NCBI RefSeq assembly: GCF_001570785.1
Contig: NZ_BCSI01000001.1
Coordinates: forward strand, 538,709-602,708
Direction: 5' to 3'
DNA length: 64,000 nt
DNA from: Dermabacter hominis NBRC 106157
GTDB lineage: Bacteria > Actinomycetota > Actinomycetes > Actinomycetales > Dermabacteraceae
Shown here: piece by piece, positions 36,249 to 44,603 of the stretch
Position numbering within the stretch: the first letter of the stretch is position 1
Layout: each line of letters opens with the position of its first letter
Notes under the pieces: model-generated
What the model was told of the DNA's origin: nothing
What the model saw: only the letters and a program-made list of their open reading frames with translations
Databases searched by the model: none
Program-made: the position numbers and the translations under genes

Positions 36249-37838
36249 CTAGATCCAGGAATCAAACCACATGTGGGCGCGCCACAGGTCGTAAGGAATG
36301 ACCTGGGCCGTCCACAGTGGCCACCAGAACGCCGAGGCGAGCGTCATCGTCACCACGAGTGAGGCGATCGCGAAGATTGCGATGCGGCGCCTCGTACGCG
36401 AAGCCGTGCGCGTCCCGAGCATGAGAGCGAACACGAAAACGATCGCCATGATGAGCCACGGCTCGAACACGACCGAATAGAACTGGAAGATCGTGCGGTC
36501 GAGGTACAGGAACCACGGGAGGTAGCCCGCGATAATCCCCGAGAGGATCGCCCCGGCCGTACCGCTTCGCCGTACGATCGCGACCACGAGCGTAACGAGA
36601 AGCGCCAGTGCCCCGAACCACCAAATGAACGGGTTGCCGAGATTCGTAATGGCTGCCGAGCATTTTTCGACCTCGCAGCCCGCCTCGCCGTACGTGTAGG
36701 ACTCGTAGTAGAAGCTCGTCGGGCGGAGTTGGAGGAGCCAGAGCCAAGGTTTGGCGGCATACGTGTGCGTAGAGTTGAGCCCAACGTGGAACGAGTAAGC
36801 CTCCTGGTGGTAGTGCCACAGTGACGCAAGGGCCTCGGTCACCGGGTTCGACGCGTGTCCGTTCTCCGCCGCCCAGTTGCGGAAGTACCCGTCCTTGGAG
36901 GCAAACCACCCGGTCCACGAGAGCACATATGTTGCGAGTGCACTGCCGACGATCGCGAAGAAGGCGGGAATAGCATCGAGCGCGAAGCCGCGAAGTTTCC
37001 AGCGAGGATCGCCGAAGCGTCGACGCGCCGCCCAGTCCCACAGCACCGTCATGATGCCGAACACCGCGACGAAATAGAGCCCCGACCACTTCACGCCGCA
37101 TGCGAGGCCGAGCGAAATTCCCGCGGCGATACGCCACCAGCGCACCCCTGTGACGTGCCCGAAGCCTTCCGCAGCCCCCTCGATCCTCCCGAGCGCATCG
37201 CGAAATTGATCGCGATCCCGGAGGAGAAAGTAAAACGCGAGGAGACAGAAGAACCCAAGAATCAGGTCGAGCAAACTCGTCCGGGAGTGAGTGAGGTGGA
37301 CTCCGTCAATGGAGAGCAGGTAGGCCGCGAGAAACGCGAGAGCAGTGTTGCCGAGCAGGCGTCGGACCGTCAAAAACAGCATGAGGACGCCTAGCGTTCC
37401 TACGAGCGCTACGGAGATGCGCCAGCCCCACGGGTTGTCCGCACCGAGGGCCCACTCTCCGAGCGCGATCACCCATTTGCCGACGGGCGGGTGCACCACG
37501 TACTGGGGATCGGGCAGGTAGGAGTCGATGTCGCCGCGCTCGAACGCAGCCTTCGAGACGTCCTTCGCCCACGCGCGCTCGTTGCCCTCGCGAAGGAGCG
37601 TATAGGCGTCGCGCACGTAATAGACCTCATCGAAGATGAGGGTCTTGACGTGGCCGAGCTTATAGAGGCGCAGAGCCCCAGACCATACGACAAGGACGAG
37701 CGCGAGGATCCACGTCGTGGTGCGCTCGGTAAGTCCGAATGGCCCGCGGGCTTTCTCCGTTGATGGGCGCGCCGCTCGCTTGCCCGTCATCGGGGACACC
37801 GAAGACCCGCCGCTTCCACTCGCACGTGTATCACTCAC
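36249..37838 (-). CDS. pmt: Dolichyl/polyprenyl-phosphate-mannose--protein mannosyltransferase
   Basis: A 529-aa GT39 family membrane enzyme that transfers mannose from polyprenyl-phosphate-mannose to Ser/Thr of secreted proteins. The first loop has the catalytic acidic pair in KTLIFDEVYYVRDAYTLLRE; about ten transmembrane helices follow, with HPPVGKWVIALGEW conserved. The GTG start at 37838 has TAGGAT 6 nt upstream, with no ribosome site. It is divergent from rsmI, as in mycobacteria (Rv1002c/Rv1003). Confidence 0.93.
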   Translation of the reverse strand: MSDTRASGSGGSSVSPMTGKRAARPSTEKARGPFGLTERTTTWILALVLVVWSGALRLYKLGHVKTLIFDEVYYVRDAYTLLREGNERAWAKDVSKAAFERGDIDSYLPDPQYVVHPPVGKWVIALGEWALGADNPWGWRISVALVGTLGVLMLFLTVRRLLGNTALAFLAAYLLSIDGVHLTHSRTSLLDLILGFFCLLAFYFLLRDRDQFRDALGRIEGAAEGFGHVTGVRWWRIAAGISLGLACGVKWSGLYFVAVFGIMTVLWDWAARRRFGDPRWKLRGFALDAIPAFFAIVGSALATYVLSWTGWFASKDGYFRNWAAENGHASNPVTEALASLWHYHQEAYSFHVGLNSTHTYAAKPWLWLLQLRPTSFYYESYTYGEAGCEVEKCSAAITNLGNPFIWWFGALALLVTLVVAIVRRSGTAGAILSGIIAGYLPWFLYLDRTIFQFYSVVFEPWLIMAIVFVFALMLGTRTASRTRRRIAIFAIASLVVTMTLASAFWWPLWTAQVIPYDLWRAHMWFDSWI

Positions 37839-37844
37839 GAGCCC

Positions 37845-37850
37845 ATCCTA
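37845..37850 (-). promoter_or_regulatory. Leaderless -10 element of pmt
   Basis: Minus-strand TAGGAT is separated from the GTG start by GGGCTC (6 nt). It faces away from the rsmI -10, with 13 nt between the two hexamers. Confidence 0.6.
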
Positions 37851-37863
37851 AAGGGCTGCGCGG

Positions 37864-37869
37864 TAGGAT
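37864..37869 (+). promoter_or_regulatory. Leaderless -10 element of rsmI
   Basis: TAGGAT lies 6 nt before the GTG start. The -35 region would overlap the pmt -10, so the two promoters probably compete. Confidence 0.6.
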
Positions 37870-37875
37870 CGCACG

Positions 37876-38745
37876 GTGGAAACTGAGAACAAAACCGTGC
37901 TCACACCTGGAACTATCGCACTTGCCGCAACGCCCATCGGAAATCCTCTCGATGCGTCGTTCAGGCTCGTCGTTGCGCTGCGAGAAGCCGATCTGATCGC
38001 TGCCGAGGATACGCGACGCGTAAAGCGGCTGGCGAGCGAGCTCGGCATCAGGCTAACGGCGCGCACGCTCGCGTATCACGAACACAACGAAGTCGAGCGT
38101 ACCGAGACCCTCCTTGAGGCGGCGAGAAGCGGGCAAAAGGTATTGCTCGTCACCGATGCGGGGATGCCGGTGGTCTCCGATCCAGGTTTTCGGGCGGTCG
38201 ATGCCGCTGCCCGCGAAGGCATCGCCGTCGACGTGTTCCCGGGTCCTTCCGCGCCTCTCACCGCGCTTGTGCACTCGGGGATTGCCCCCGATCGCTTTGC
38301 CTTCGAAGGTTTCCTTCCGCGCACGTCGAGCAAGCGTCTGTCTGTGCTCGAGAGCCTCTCACGCGAGGCACGCACACTAATTTTCTTCGAATCTCCGCGA
38401 CGCACGCGCGAATGCCTCGAGGCAATGGTCGACGTTTTCGGAGCCGAACGAGAGGCGTGCGTTGCACGCGAGCTCACGAAGACCCACGAAGAGATCATGC
38501 GGGGAACCCTTGCCGAGCTCGCCGCGTGGGCGCGTGAAACCGAGGTACTCGGCGAGATCGTGATCGTTGTGGCGCCGGCCCCGCCGCGCGAGGAGGACCT
38601 GGCTGATTTGGCGGCACTTGTGCTCGCGCGCGCCGAGACGGGGGAGCGGCTCAAGGACGCCGCGAAGGCCGTTGCGCGGGAACACGAGCGGGTATCCGCT
38701 CGAGAGCTCTACGACGCAGCTCTCGCGCACAAGAACAGAGGATAA
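37876..38745 (+). CDS. rsmI: 16S rRNA (cytidine1402-2'-O)-methyltransferase
   Basis: Methylates the 2'-OH of C1402 in the ribosomal decoding site using SAM. The 289-aa protein shows the tetrapyrrole-methylase fold: ALAATPIGNPLDASFRLV, then IAAEDTRRVKRL and VTDAGMPVVSDPGF, followed by GPSAPLTALVHSG. The GTG start follows TAGGAT by 6 nt. It ends at a strong terminator shared with rpmF. Confidence 0.95.
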   Translation: METENKTVLTPGTIALAATPIGNPLDASFRLVVALREADLIAAEDTRRVKRLASELGIRLTARTLAYHEHNEVERTETLLEAARSGQKVLLVTDAGMPVVSDPGFRAVDAAAREGIAVDVFPGPSAPLTALVHSGIAPDRFAFEGFLPRTSSKRLSVLESLSREARTLIFFESPRRTRECLEAMVDVFGAEREACVARELTKTHEEIMRGTLAELAAWARETEVLGEIVIVVAPAPPREEDLADLAALVLARAETGERLKDAAKAVAREHERVSARELYDAALAHKNRG

Positions 38746-38758
38746 TCCCCCTATAGAT

Positions 38759-38794
38759 GAAAGGGCGCCCCACCGTGAGGTGGAGCGCCCTTTC
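38759..38794. terminator. Bidirectional terminator between rsmI and rpmF
   Basis: GAAAGGGCGC(C)CCACC pairs with GGTGGAGCGCCCTTTC around GTGA, with one mismatch. A and T tracts flank it and it lies between convergent genes. Confidence 0.85.
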
Positions 38795-38808
38795 GCGAAG
38801 TGCTGAAA

Positions 38809-38979
38809 TCAGCCGTCGATCTCGATGAGCCCGCGCTGGTACGCCTTCGCGAGGCGGCGCGGAACCGAGGCGGTACGACCGCGAACGGTAACCTTGACGA
38901 GATCGGTGGTCTCGGCCTTCCAGTTCGCGCGGCGCGAACGGGTGCGGGCCCGGGACATCTTAAACTTAGGCACTGCCAT
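38809..38979 (-). CDS. rpmF: 50S ribosomal protein L32 (zinc-free type)
   Basis: A 56-aa protein beginning [20 protein letters not shown]. It has no cysteine, so it is the form without a zinc ribbon, as in mycobacteria; such paralogs often replace the zinc form under zinc limitation. AAGGAGC precedes the ATG at 38979. It stands alone, divergent from tatD. I see no convincing Zur operator in the 213-nt upstream gap. Confidence 0.95.
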   Translation of the reverse strand: MAVPKFKMSRARTRSRRANWKAETTDLVKVTVRGRTASVPRRLAKAYQRGLIEIDG

Positions 38980-39155
38980 GATGCGCTCCTTGCTCGAACT
39001 GCGTGAAAAATCTGGGTGGCGCACGGGCTAGATTCCCCGGCTGGGTCCCACGGGATCGCCAAAGGGGAGTGCTCGCGCACAACAGGAATCAATCTAAGCA
39101 TATTTTTGGCTTTTCCGCGCGCGAGGAGGCTTCGCGTGTGTTGGGCTTCACGGGC

Positions 39156-39178
39156 GCGGGGTCCGACGCTTGCCCCGC
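39156..39178 (+). repeat. Hairpin displaying the recurrent word TCCGACGCTTGCC
   Basis: GCGGGG (39156-39161) and CCCCGC (39173-39178) flank TCCGACGCTTG, giving a 6-bp stem and an 11-nt loop just upstream of the tatD -10. The same 13-mer occurs intergenically at 281-293, also between short inverted arms (GGGAG/CTCCC). Confidence 0.4.
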
Positions 39179-39180
39179 AC

Positions 39181-39186
39181 TAGGAT
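39181..39186 (+). promoter_or_regulatory. Leaderless -10 element of tatD
   Basis: TAGGAT is 6 nt before the ATG at 39193; no Shine-Dalgarno sequence is present. Confidence 0.6.
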
Positions 39187-39192
39187 GGCCCC

Positions 39193-40155
39193 ATGAGCAA
39201 CGCAGTGAACTCTCGTTCCGCAACCGCCGAAAGCGGCCACACTCGCGATTTGACGTGGCCGGAGGCCCCCGAGCCTCTCCCCGGCCCCGTGATTGATAAC
39301 CACGCACACCTCGACTTTTCCGACGGTGAGGGGTCACACGGCATCGAAGAACATGTCGCGTGGGCAGAGCGTGCCGGGGTACGCGGCATCATCACGATTG
39401 GCTGCGACCTCGTCTCAGCACGGTGGACGGCCGACGTTCTGCGCGGCGAGCATATTCCCCCCGAGCACCGAGCGTTCGTCGCAGAGCGCTTGCGAGGGGG
39501 TGTGTCGATCCACCCGAATGATGCGGTCAATCATGTCGTAACCGGCAAGGGACGCAACGGCGAGGAACTTTGCTCTCTTGACGAGGCAATCGCGGAGATT
39601 TCCGATCTCCTCGACACTCCCGGCATGGTGACGATTGGCGAGACCGGGCTCGACTGGTTCCGTACCTCCCGCAAGAAGCCCGAACGGCGTGAGGCGCAGA
39701 TCCAAAGCTTCCGCATGCATATCGCGCTCGCGAAAGAAAAGGGCCTTCCCATGCAAATCCATGATCGCGACGCACATCGCGACGTTCTCGACGTTCTCGA
39801 TGCCGAGGGCACCCCGGAGCGCACGGTGTTTCATTGCTTTAGCGGCGACGCGCAGTTTGCGCGCGAGGCCCTCGATCGTGGCGCGTACCTGTCCTTCTCT
39901 GGTACCTCGACCTTCAAAAACGCCGCCTATCTTCGCGAGGCGCTTGCCATTACGCCTCTCAACCGCATCATGGTGGAAACGGATGCCCCGTTCCTCACGC
40001 CTGAGCCTTTCCGCGGTCGCCCCAACTCGAGCTACCTCATTCCGCACACGATGCGCGTGATCGCTGAGGCGAAGGGCCTGAGCCTCGAGGAGGCGTGTGC
40101 GGGAGTCCTCGCGACCGAGCGAGAGGTCTACGGATTCGCGGGGGCAGAGGGGTGA
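39193..40155 (+). CDS. tatD: TatD family metal-dependent DNase
   Basis: A 320-aa TIM-barrel hydrolase with 3'-5' exonuclease or deacylase-like activity. Metal-site motifs are DNHAHLDF near residue 35, TIGETGLDWF (~148), QIHDRDAHRD and MVETDAPFLTPEPFRG. The N-terminus is about 30 residues longer than usual. It is coupled to rsmA through a GTGA overlap, the common tatD-rsmA pairing. Confidence 0.93.
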   Translation: MSNAVNSRSATAESGHTRDLTWPEAPEPLPGPVIDNHAHLDFSDGEGSHGIEEHVAWAERAGVRGIITIGCDLVSARWTADVLRGEHIPPEHRAFVAERLRGGVSIHPNDAVNHVVTGKGRNGEELCSLDEAIAEISDLLDTPGMVTIGETGLDWFRTSRKKPERREAQIQSFRMHIALAKEKGLPMQIHDRDAHRDVLDVLDAEGTPERTVFHCFSGDAQFAREALDRGAYLSFSGTSTFKNAAYLREALAITPLNRIMVETDAPFLTPEPFRGRPNSSYLIPHTMRVIAEAKGLSLEEACAGVLATEREVYGFAGAEG

Positions 40156-41051
40156 GCGACACTTCGCGCGCGCTCGATAGCGGTACGCGTCTTCTGACCC
40201 CGCGCGATATTCGTGCGCTTGCCGAAGAGCGTGGGATTACCCCCACGAAGAAGCGTGGGCAAAACTTCCTGCTTGATGCCAACACCGTGCGCGCGATTGT
40301 CGAACGCGCGGGCGTGAAGCGCGACGACGTCGTGCTCGAGGTCGGGCCCGGGCTCGGTTCACTCACGCTCGGTCTTCTCGATGCGGGTGCATTTGTCGGG
40401 GCAGTTGAGCTCGATGAGGCTCTTGCCGCGCTCCTGCCGTCTACCGTCGCGGCGAAGCAGCTGGAGAGCTCGCGCCTCGCGCTCGTGCATGCGGATGCGC
40501 TCGCGCTCTCCGTGCTTCCGGTTCCGGAGGGTGCGCCCAGCGCTCCCACACGGCTCGTCGCGAACCTTCCCTACAACGTTGCGACTCCCATCCTCCTGAC
40601 CATCCTTGAACGCTTCGAGGTGATCACCGAGGCGCTCGTCATGGTCCAGCTCGAAGTCGCCGAGCGGATCGCCGCAAAACCCGGCTCAAAAATCTATGGC
40701 GCGCCGAGCGCGAAGGCTGCGTGGTACGGCAGTAGCGAACTTGCAGGCCGTATCTCCAGGCGCGTGTTCTGGCCGGAGCCAAACGTCGACAGTGCACTCG
40801 TGCGCGTGCGCCGCGACCGCGTGCAGGCCGAGGGAGAGGCCCCGCGCGAAGCGGTGTTCGACGTTATCGACCACGCTTTTCTCCAGCGTCGCAAAACTCT
40901 GCGGGCCGCGCTCAAGCCGTGGGCAGGAAGCGGCGAGCGCGCCGGAGCGATCCTCGAGCGCGCCGGCATCGATCCTCAGCGCCGCGGTGAAACACTTGCG
41001 ATCGAGGAGTTCATCGCCATCGCCAATAGCGCGCGCGCCGAAGAGGGCTAG
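40152..41051 (+). CDS. rsmA: 16S rRNA dimethyladenosine transferase
   Basis: Dimethylates two adjacent adenines near the 3' end of 16S rRNA; its loss gives kasugamycin resistance. The 299-aa protein has KKRGQNFLLD (33-42), the SAM motif VLEVGPGLGSLT (61-72) and NLPYNVATPILL. The GTG at 40152 is inside the tatD stop and gives the standard length. In most actinobacteria ispE follows; here an ABC-F gene follows directly. Confidence 0.95.
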   Translation: MSDTSRALDSGTRLLTPRDIRALAEERGITPTKKRGQNFLLDANTVRAIVERAGVKRDDVVLEVGPGLGSLTLGLLDAGAFVGAVELDEALAALLPSTVAAKQLESSRLALVHADALALSVLPVPEGAPSAPTRLVANLPYNVATPILLTILERFEVITEALVMVQLEVAERIAAKPGSKIYGAPSAKAAWYGSSELAGRISRRVFWPEPNVDSALVRVRRDRVQAEGEAPREAVFDVIDHAFLQRRKTLRAALKPWAGSGERAGAILERAGIDPQRRGETLAIEEFIAIANSARAEEG

Positions 41052-41100
41052 AGCATCACATCAGCGGCCCCGCCGTTTCGTCGGTCGGGCGGCAGGGACG

Positions 41101-41106
41101 TAGGCT
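41101..41106 (+). promoter_or_regulatory. Leaderless -10 element of the ABC-F gene
   Basis: TAGGCT lies 6 nt before the GTG at 41113, without a ribosome site. Confidence 0.6.
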
Positions 41107-41112
41107 CGTGGC

Positions 41113-42918
41113 GTGAGTCTTCTTCTTGTCGGCGCCGAACAGCTGCATCTTCAGTACCCGAATCGAGTCGTGCTCGATTCTGTCACCCTCGGTATTTTCG
41201 AGGGCGATCGCATTGGGATCGTGGGGCGCAATGGCGATGGCAAGAGTTCTCTCATTCGACTCCTGTTTGGCGAACTTGAACCGTACAGCGGGCGCGTGAC
41301 GCCGAGGAACGGCGTGCGCATGGGGCTTTTGTCTCAGTCCGACAACCTGGAAGAGACCTCGACAGTCGGGCAGGAAATCGTCGGAGATGCCCCCGAGCAC
41401 GAGTGGGCCTCAGACCCAAAGATCCGCGACATTATTGCGGGGCTGCTGAGCGACATCCCGTTCGAGCGCAGCATCGGCGCGCTCTCCGGTGGCCAGCGCC
41501 GCCGCGTGGCGCTTGCCAAGCTGCTCGTGGGCGACTGGGACGTGATCGGTCTCGACGAGCCCACAAACCACCTCGACCTCGAGGGCATTCACTGGCTTGC
41601 ACGCCACATCAAAGGGCGTTGGGGAGCTGGGCAAGGCGCCTTTATCGTCATCACCCACGATCGTTGGTTCCTCGATGAGGTTTGCACGTCGACGTGGGAG
41701 GTTCACGACGGCATCGTCGAGCCGTTCGAAGGTGGCTATGCTGCCTATGTTCTTCAGCGCGTCGAACGCGACCGTATTGCCGCGGCGACCGAGCAAAAGC
41801 GCCAGAACCTGGCCCGGAAGGAGCTCGCCTGGCTTCGCCGTGGCGCTCCGGCGCGAACGTCGAAGCCCCGCTTCCGTATCGAGGCAGCGAACGCCCTGAT
41901 CGCGGATGTCCCTGAGGTGCGGAACCCATTGGAGCTCAAGCGCCTCGCGACTGCCCGGCTCGGCAAGGACGTCGTTGACCTCCTTGACGTGGGCGTGAGC
42001 TACGGCGATCACGTGATCTTTTCTGACGTCACGTGGCGCATCGCTCCGGGCGAGCGTACCGGCGTCCTCGGCGCCAACGGCGCCGGTAAGTCCACGCTCC
42101 TCAGTTTGATTGCGGGCACCCTTGAGCCTACGCAGGGCCGAGTTAAGCGCGGCAAGACCGTTGAGATTGCCGTCCTCGATCAGCAGTTCCGCGAGCTTCA
42201 GGACATCGCTGGCGAGCGCGTGCGCGACGTGCTCGCGCGCACGAAGACGACCTTCACGATCGATGGCAAAGACTTCACTCCCGCGAAATTGCTCGAGCGC
42301 CTCGGTTTTGCCAAGGATCACCTCTCCACACGCGTCGAGGATCTCTCGGGTGGCCAGCGTCGGCGCCTCCAGCTCCTCCTCGTGCTCTTGAGCGAACCGA
42401 ATGTTCTCATTCTGGACGAACCCACGAACGACGTCGACACCGACATGCTCACGGCTCTCGAGGACATGCTCGATTCGTGGCCCGGAACTCTCATTGTCGT
42501 CTCGCACGATCGCTACCTCCTTGAGCGCGTGAGCGATCAGCAGTATGCGGTCATGGGAGGGACTCTCCGTCATCTTCCCGGCGGGGTGGACGAATACCTG
42601 TCGCTGCGCGCACAGGAAGAACGCGAACGCACGGGTGGGGGCGAAGGCAGTGCAAAATCCGACGCTACCTCGGCCCCGGCCAGCGGCCTCTCCGGCGCGG
42701 AGCGCAGGGCCGCCGAGAAGGAAGCCAGTGCGATTGAGCGACGCATCGATAAGCTCCGCTCGCAAATCGAGAACATCCACGCGGAGCTCACCGAGCACGA
42801 CCCCACGGACTTCGAAGGCTTGACTGCGCTCGGTCAAAAAGTACGCGAGCGCGAGAGGGAGATCGCCGAGATCGAGGAGCGCTGGCTCGAGATCCTCGAG
42901 CAGATCGAAGAAGGCTGA
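41113..42918 (+). CDS. ABC-F family ATPase (Uup/EttA-like)
   Basis: A 601-aa soluble protein with two ABC domains and no membrane helices. ABC-F proteins act on ribosomes, as translation factors or in antibiotic protection. Walker A motifs are GRNGDGKSS (with Asp in place of the usual Ala) and GANGAGKST, each followed by LSGGQRRR. The linker between domains is charged. A C-terminal coiled coil (about 525-601, KEASAIERRIDKLRSQIENI) resembles Uup. Exact subfamily is not certain. It converges on the unknown membrane gene at 42928. Confidence 0.9.
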   Translation: MSLLLVGAEQLHLQYPNRVVLDSVTLGIFEGDRIGIVGRNGDGKSSLIRLLFGELEPYSGRVTPRNGVRMGLLSQSDNLEETSTVGQEIVGDAPEHEWASDPKIRDIIAGLLSDIPFERSIGALSGGQRRRVALAKLLVGDWDVIGLDEPTNHLDLEGIHWLARHIKGRWGAGQGAFIVITHDRWFLDEVCTSTWEVHDGIVEPFEGGYAAYVLQRVERDRIAAATEQKRQNLARKELAWLRRGAPARTSKPRFRIEAANALIADVPEVRNPLELKRLATARLGKDVVDLLDVGVSYGDHVIFSDVTWRIAPGERTGVLGANGAGKSTLLSLIAGTLEPTQGRVKRGKTVEIAVLDQQFRELQDIAGERVRDVLARTKTTFTIDGKDFTPAKLLERLGFAKDHLSTRVEDLSGGQRRRLQLLLVLLSEPNVLILDEPTNDVDTDMLTALEDMLDSWPGTLIVVSHDRYLLERVSDQQYAVMGGTLRHLPGGVDEYLSLRAQEERERTGGGEGSAKSDATSAPASGLSGAERRAAEKEASAIERRIDKLRSQIENIHAELTEHDPTDFEGLTALGQKVREREREIAEIEERWLEILEQIEEG

Positions 42919-42927
42919 AACGCGGCG

Positions 42928-43263
42928 CTAGGGGGAGATGCGGCGCACCCGCTCACGGGTATTGCCATTATTGCGCCCTGCCATGACCGTGCTTTTGACG
43001 CCGTTGCGACGCCTGCCGGGAGTATCGAACGCCTGGACATTCGACACGCCGATACGGGTCTCGCTTTCGAATCGATATTTCTTATCGGTGTTGCGGTAGC
43101 GCAGGAAGAAGAACGAGTAGATCGACGTGAAGACGATGAACGCGAGAACGAAGGGCGCGGCGATGACCGCAACGCTCACATCGTCGCCGCTACTCGAGCT
43201 AGATTCCGCGAGGATCTGGCCGGCGACGAGGATCGAACCGCTGGCCGTGAGAATGGGGCTCAT
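42928..43263 (-). CDS. Small membrane protein of the SPFH/zinc-ribbon module
   Basis: A 111-aa protein with one clear transmembrane helix (about residues 32-54, VIAAPFVLAFIVFTSIYSFF). A Ser-rich segment lies before it and a basic cytoplasmic tail after. Its ATG overlaps the zinc-ribbon gene stop (ATGA), so it is the third gene of that operon. By position it could be a reduced counterpart of Bacillus YdjH, but I cannot show homology. Confidence 0.7.
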   Translation of the reverse strand: MSPILTASGSILVAGQILAESSSSSGDDVSVAVIAAPFVLAFIVFTSIYSFFFLRYRNTDKKYRFESETRIGVSNVQAFDTPGRRRNGVKSTVMAGRNNGNTRERVRRISP

Positions 43264-44513
43264 AGGACGACCGCTCCAATCGCGAGGGGGAATGTGATGG
43301 CGAAGGTGGCGATCGCGGCGAGTGCAGCGCAGCCGAACAGCTTGACCTTGTCGACCGGAACCGAGCCCATCGTGCGGCCGTTTCGGCCGTTCACCGCGAT
43401 GTAGTGGATCATGCCGGTGCGATCGTCCTGGTAGCTGTACAGCCAGATCGGAAGGTAGAGCGCAACCCAGCGCGTGCCGTGGATCTCGAGCCCTTCGCTT
43501 TCCCAGCGAACGCCGCGGTCGTAGTCGCGGATCATGAGGTCTGCGCGTGAGCGAGCGATCGAGAGAAAGTTGCTTTCGACCGTGTCGTCGATGTCGTCGA
43601 TATCGAGGTCGCGGCGCTCCGACGTGAAGCCCGCAAGGTAGTTCGAGTTGTAGGCGACGGCGTTCTTCGTATCGAACGGGAGAATCGCGTTGAGCACATT
43701 GTTGGTGTTGATGCTCGTGTTCATGTTCGCGCGCGAACTGTTCGTTTCCGCAATGAGGTCGTCGACCGTGAAATCGAACTTGCGCCCGAGCGTGTATTCG
43801 CGAATATCCGAGACTCGTTCGTCCTGGTCGTTGCCGATGTGGCGCGTGTAGCGGCGGAGCGTGACCTCGCCTCGCCCCTCGATGGTTGCGGTGAGGTTGC
43901 CGTCGACTGTCATGTACGGCACGTACACGCCTACGACGTTCTCGGGCGTGAAGTTTGCCTTGAATTGGCTCGTGGCGAAGAATCGACGATCTCCGGCGAA
44001 TTCGCGCACCTTTTCGACACCCTGTTCATGCGTGAGGGCGAAGGGCAACACGGCATCGGGGACGGCGCCATTCGGGATCTGTTGGTTGATCGATAGCACC
44101 TGACGGCACCAGTGGCAGCGCGCCTGGAGCGATTCGTTCGCTTTGATAACGACCTCGGCACCGCAGCCCTGGCACTTGAGGGTAACGACGGTGGTGTCGA
44201 CGGCGATGTCATGCGTACCCGAGCCGCGAACAACGCCCCGTAGCTGTTCGATGGGGGAGTCGAGACCGAAGGCCGTTTCCACGACCTTCTCGTTGAATTC
44301 GAAGCGGCAATACCGGCACACGAGCGCCTGGTGCTGGAGCGAGTAGCCGATGTCGGTCGAGCCGCACCTGGGGCATTTATCGAAGCCGTCAGCTTTCCCA
44401 CTTGCCGTGTTGACGACGTGCTCGGGGGTGGGGTCAACCAGCGCATCAACAACGTCTTGCGACGCGGTCCGACCCTTGACGACATTCGCATCACTCATGT
44501 CGGGGCCACTCAC
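43260..44513 (-). CDS. Double zinc-ribbon membrane protein (YdjG-like)
   Basis: A 417-aa protein. Two N-terminal zinc ribbons are marked by Cys47/50 with Cys66/69 (KCPRCGSTD, CRYC) and Cys114/117 with Cys133/136 (CQGCGAE, CHWC). A soluble beta-rich region follows, and one hydrophobic C-terminal segment at about 395-415. This architecture matches the TFIIB-type zinc-ribbon proteins found with SPFH proteins, such as Bacillus YdjG, a membrane-stress scaffold. The GTG at 44513 is chosen because GAGGGAG lies 8 nt upstream; ATG codons at 44543 and 44498 have no such site. Confidence 0.82.
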   Translation of the reverse strand: MSGPDMSDANVVKGRTASQDVVDALVDPTPEHVVNTASGKADGFDKCPRCGSTDIGYSLQHQALVCRYCRFEFNEKVVETAFGLDSPIEQLRGVVRGSGTHDIAVDTTVVTLKCQGCGAEVVIKANESLQARCHWCRQVLSINQQIPNGAVPDAVLPFALTHEQGVEKVREFAGDRRFFATSQFKANFTPENVVGVYVPYMTVDGNLTATIEGRGEVTLRRYTRHIGNDQDERVSDIREYTLGRKFDFTVDDLIAETNSSRANMNTSINTNNVLNAILPFDTKNAVAYNSNYLAGFTSERRDLDIDDIDDTVESNFLSIARSRADLMIRDYDRGVRWESEGLEIHGTRWVALYLPIWLYSYQDDRTGMIHYIAVNGRNGRTMGSVPVDKVKLFGCAALAAIATFAITFPLAIGAVVL

Positions 44514-44603
44514 GTTTGGCGCTCCCTCGGGCGTGGGGCGCATCGAACCGGCCCCCCGGGCCTTCGGAAGGCATGGGGGCCGGTTGCGGGCCGGGTGCGT
44601 AGG

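Noticed and set aside
41410..42837. 475-codon antisense frame over the ABC-F gene
   Set aside because: Shadow of the strongly supported ABC-F protein; repetitive charged composition and no family resemblance.
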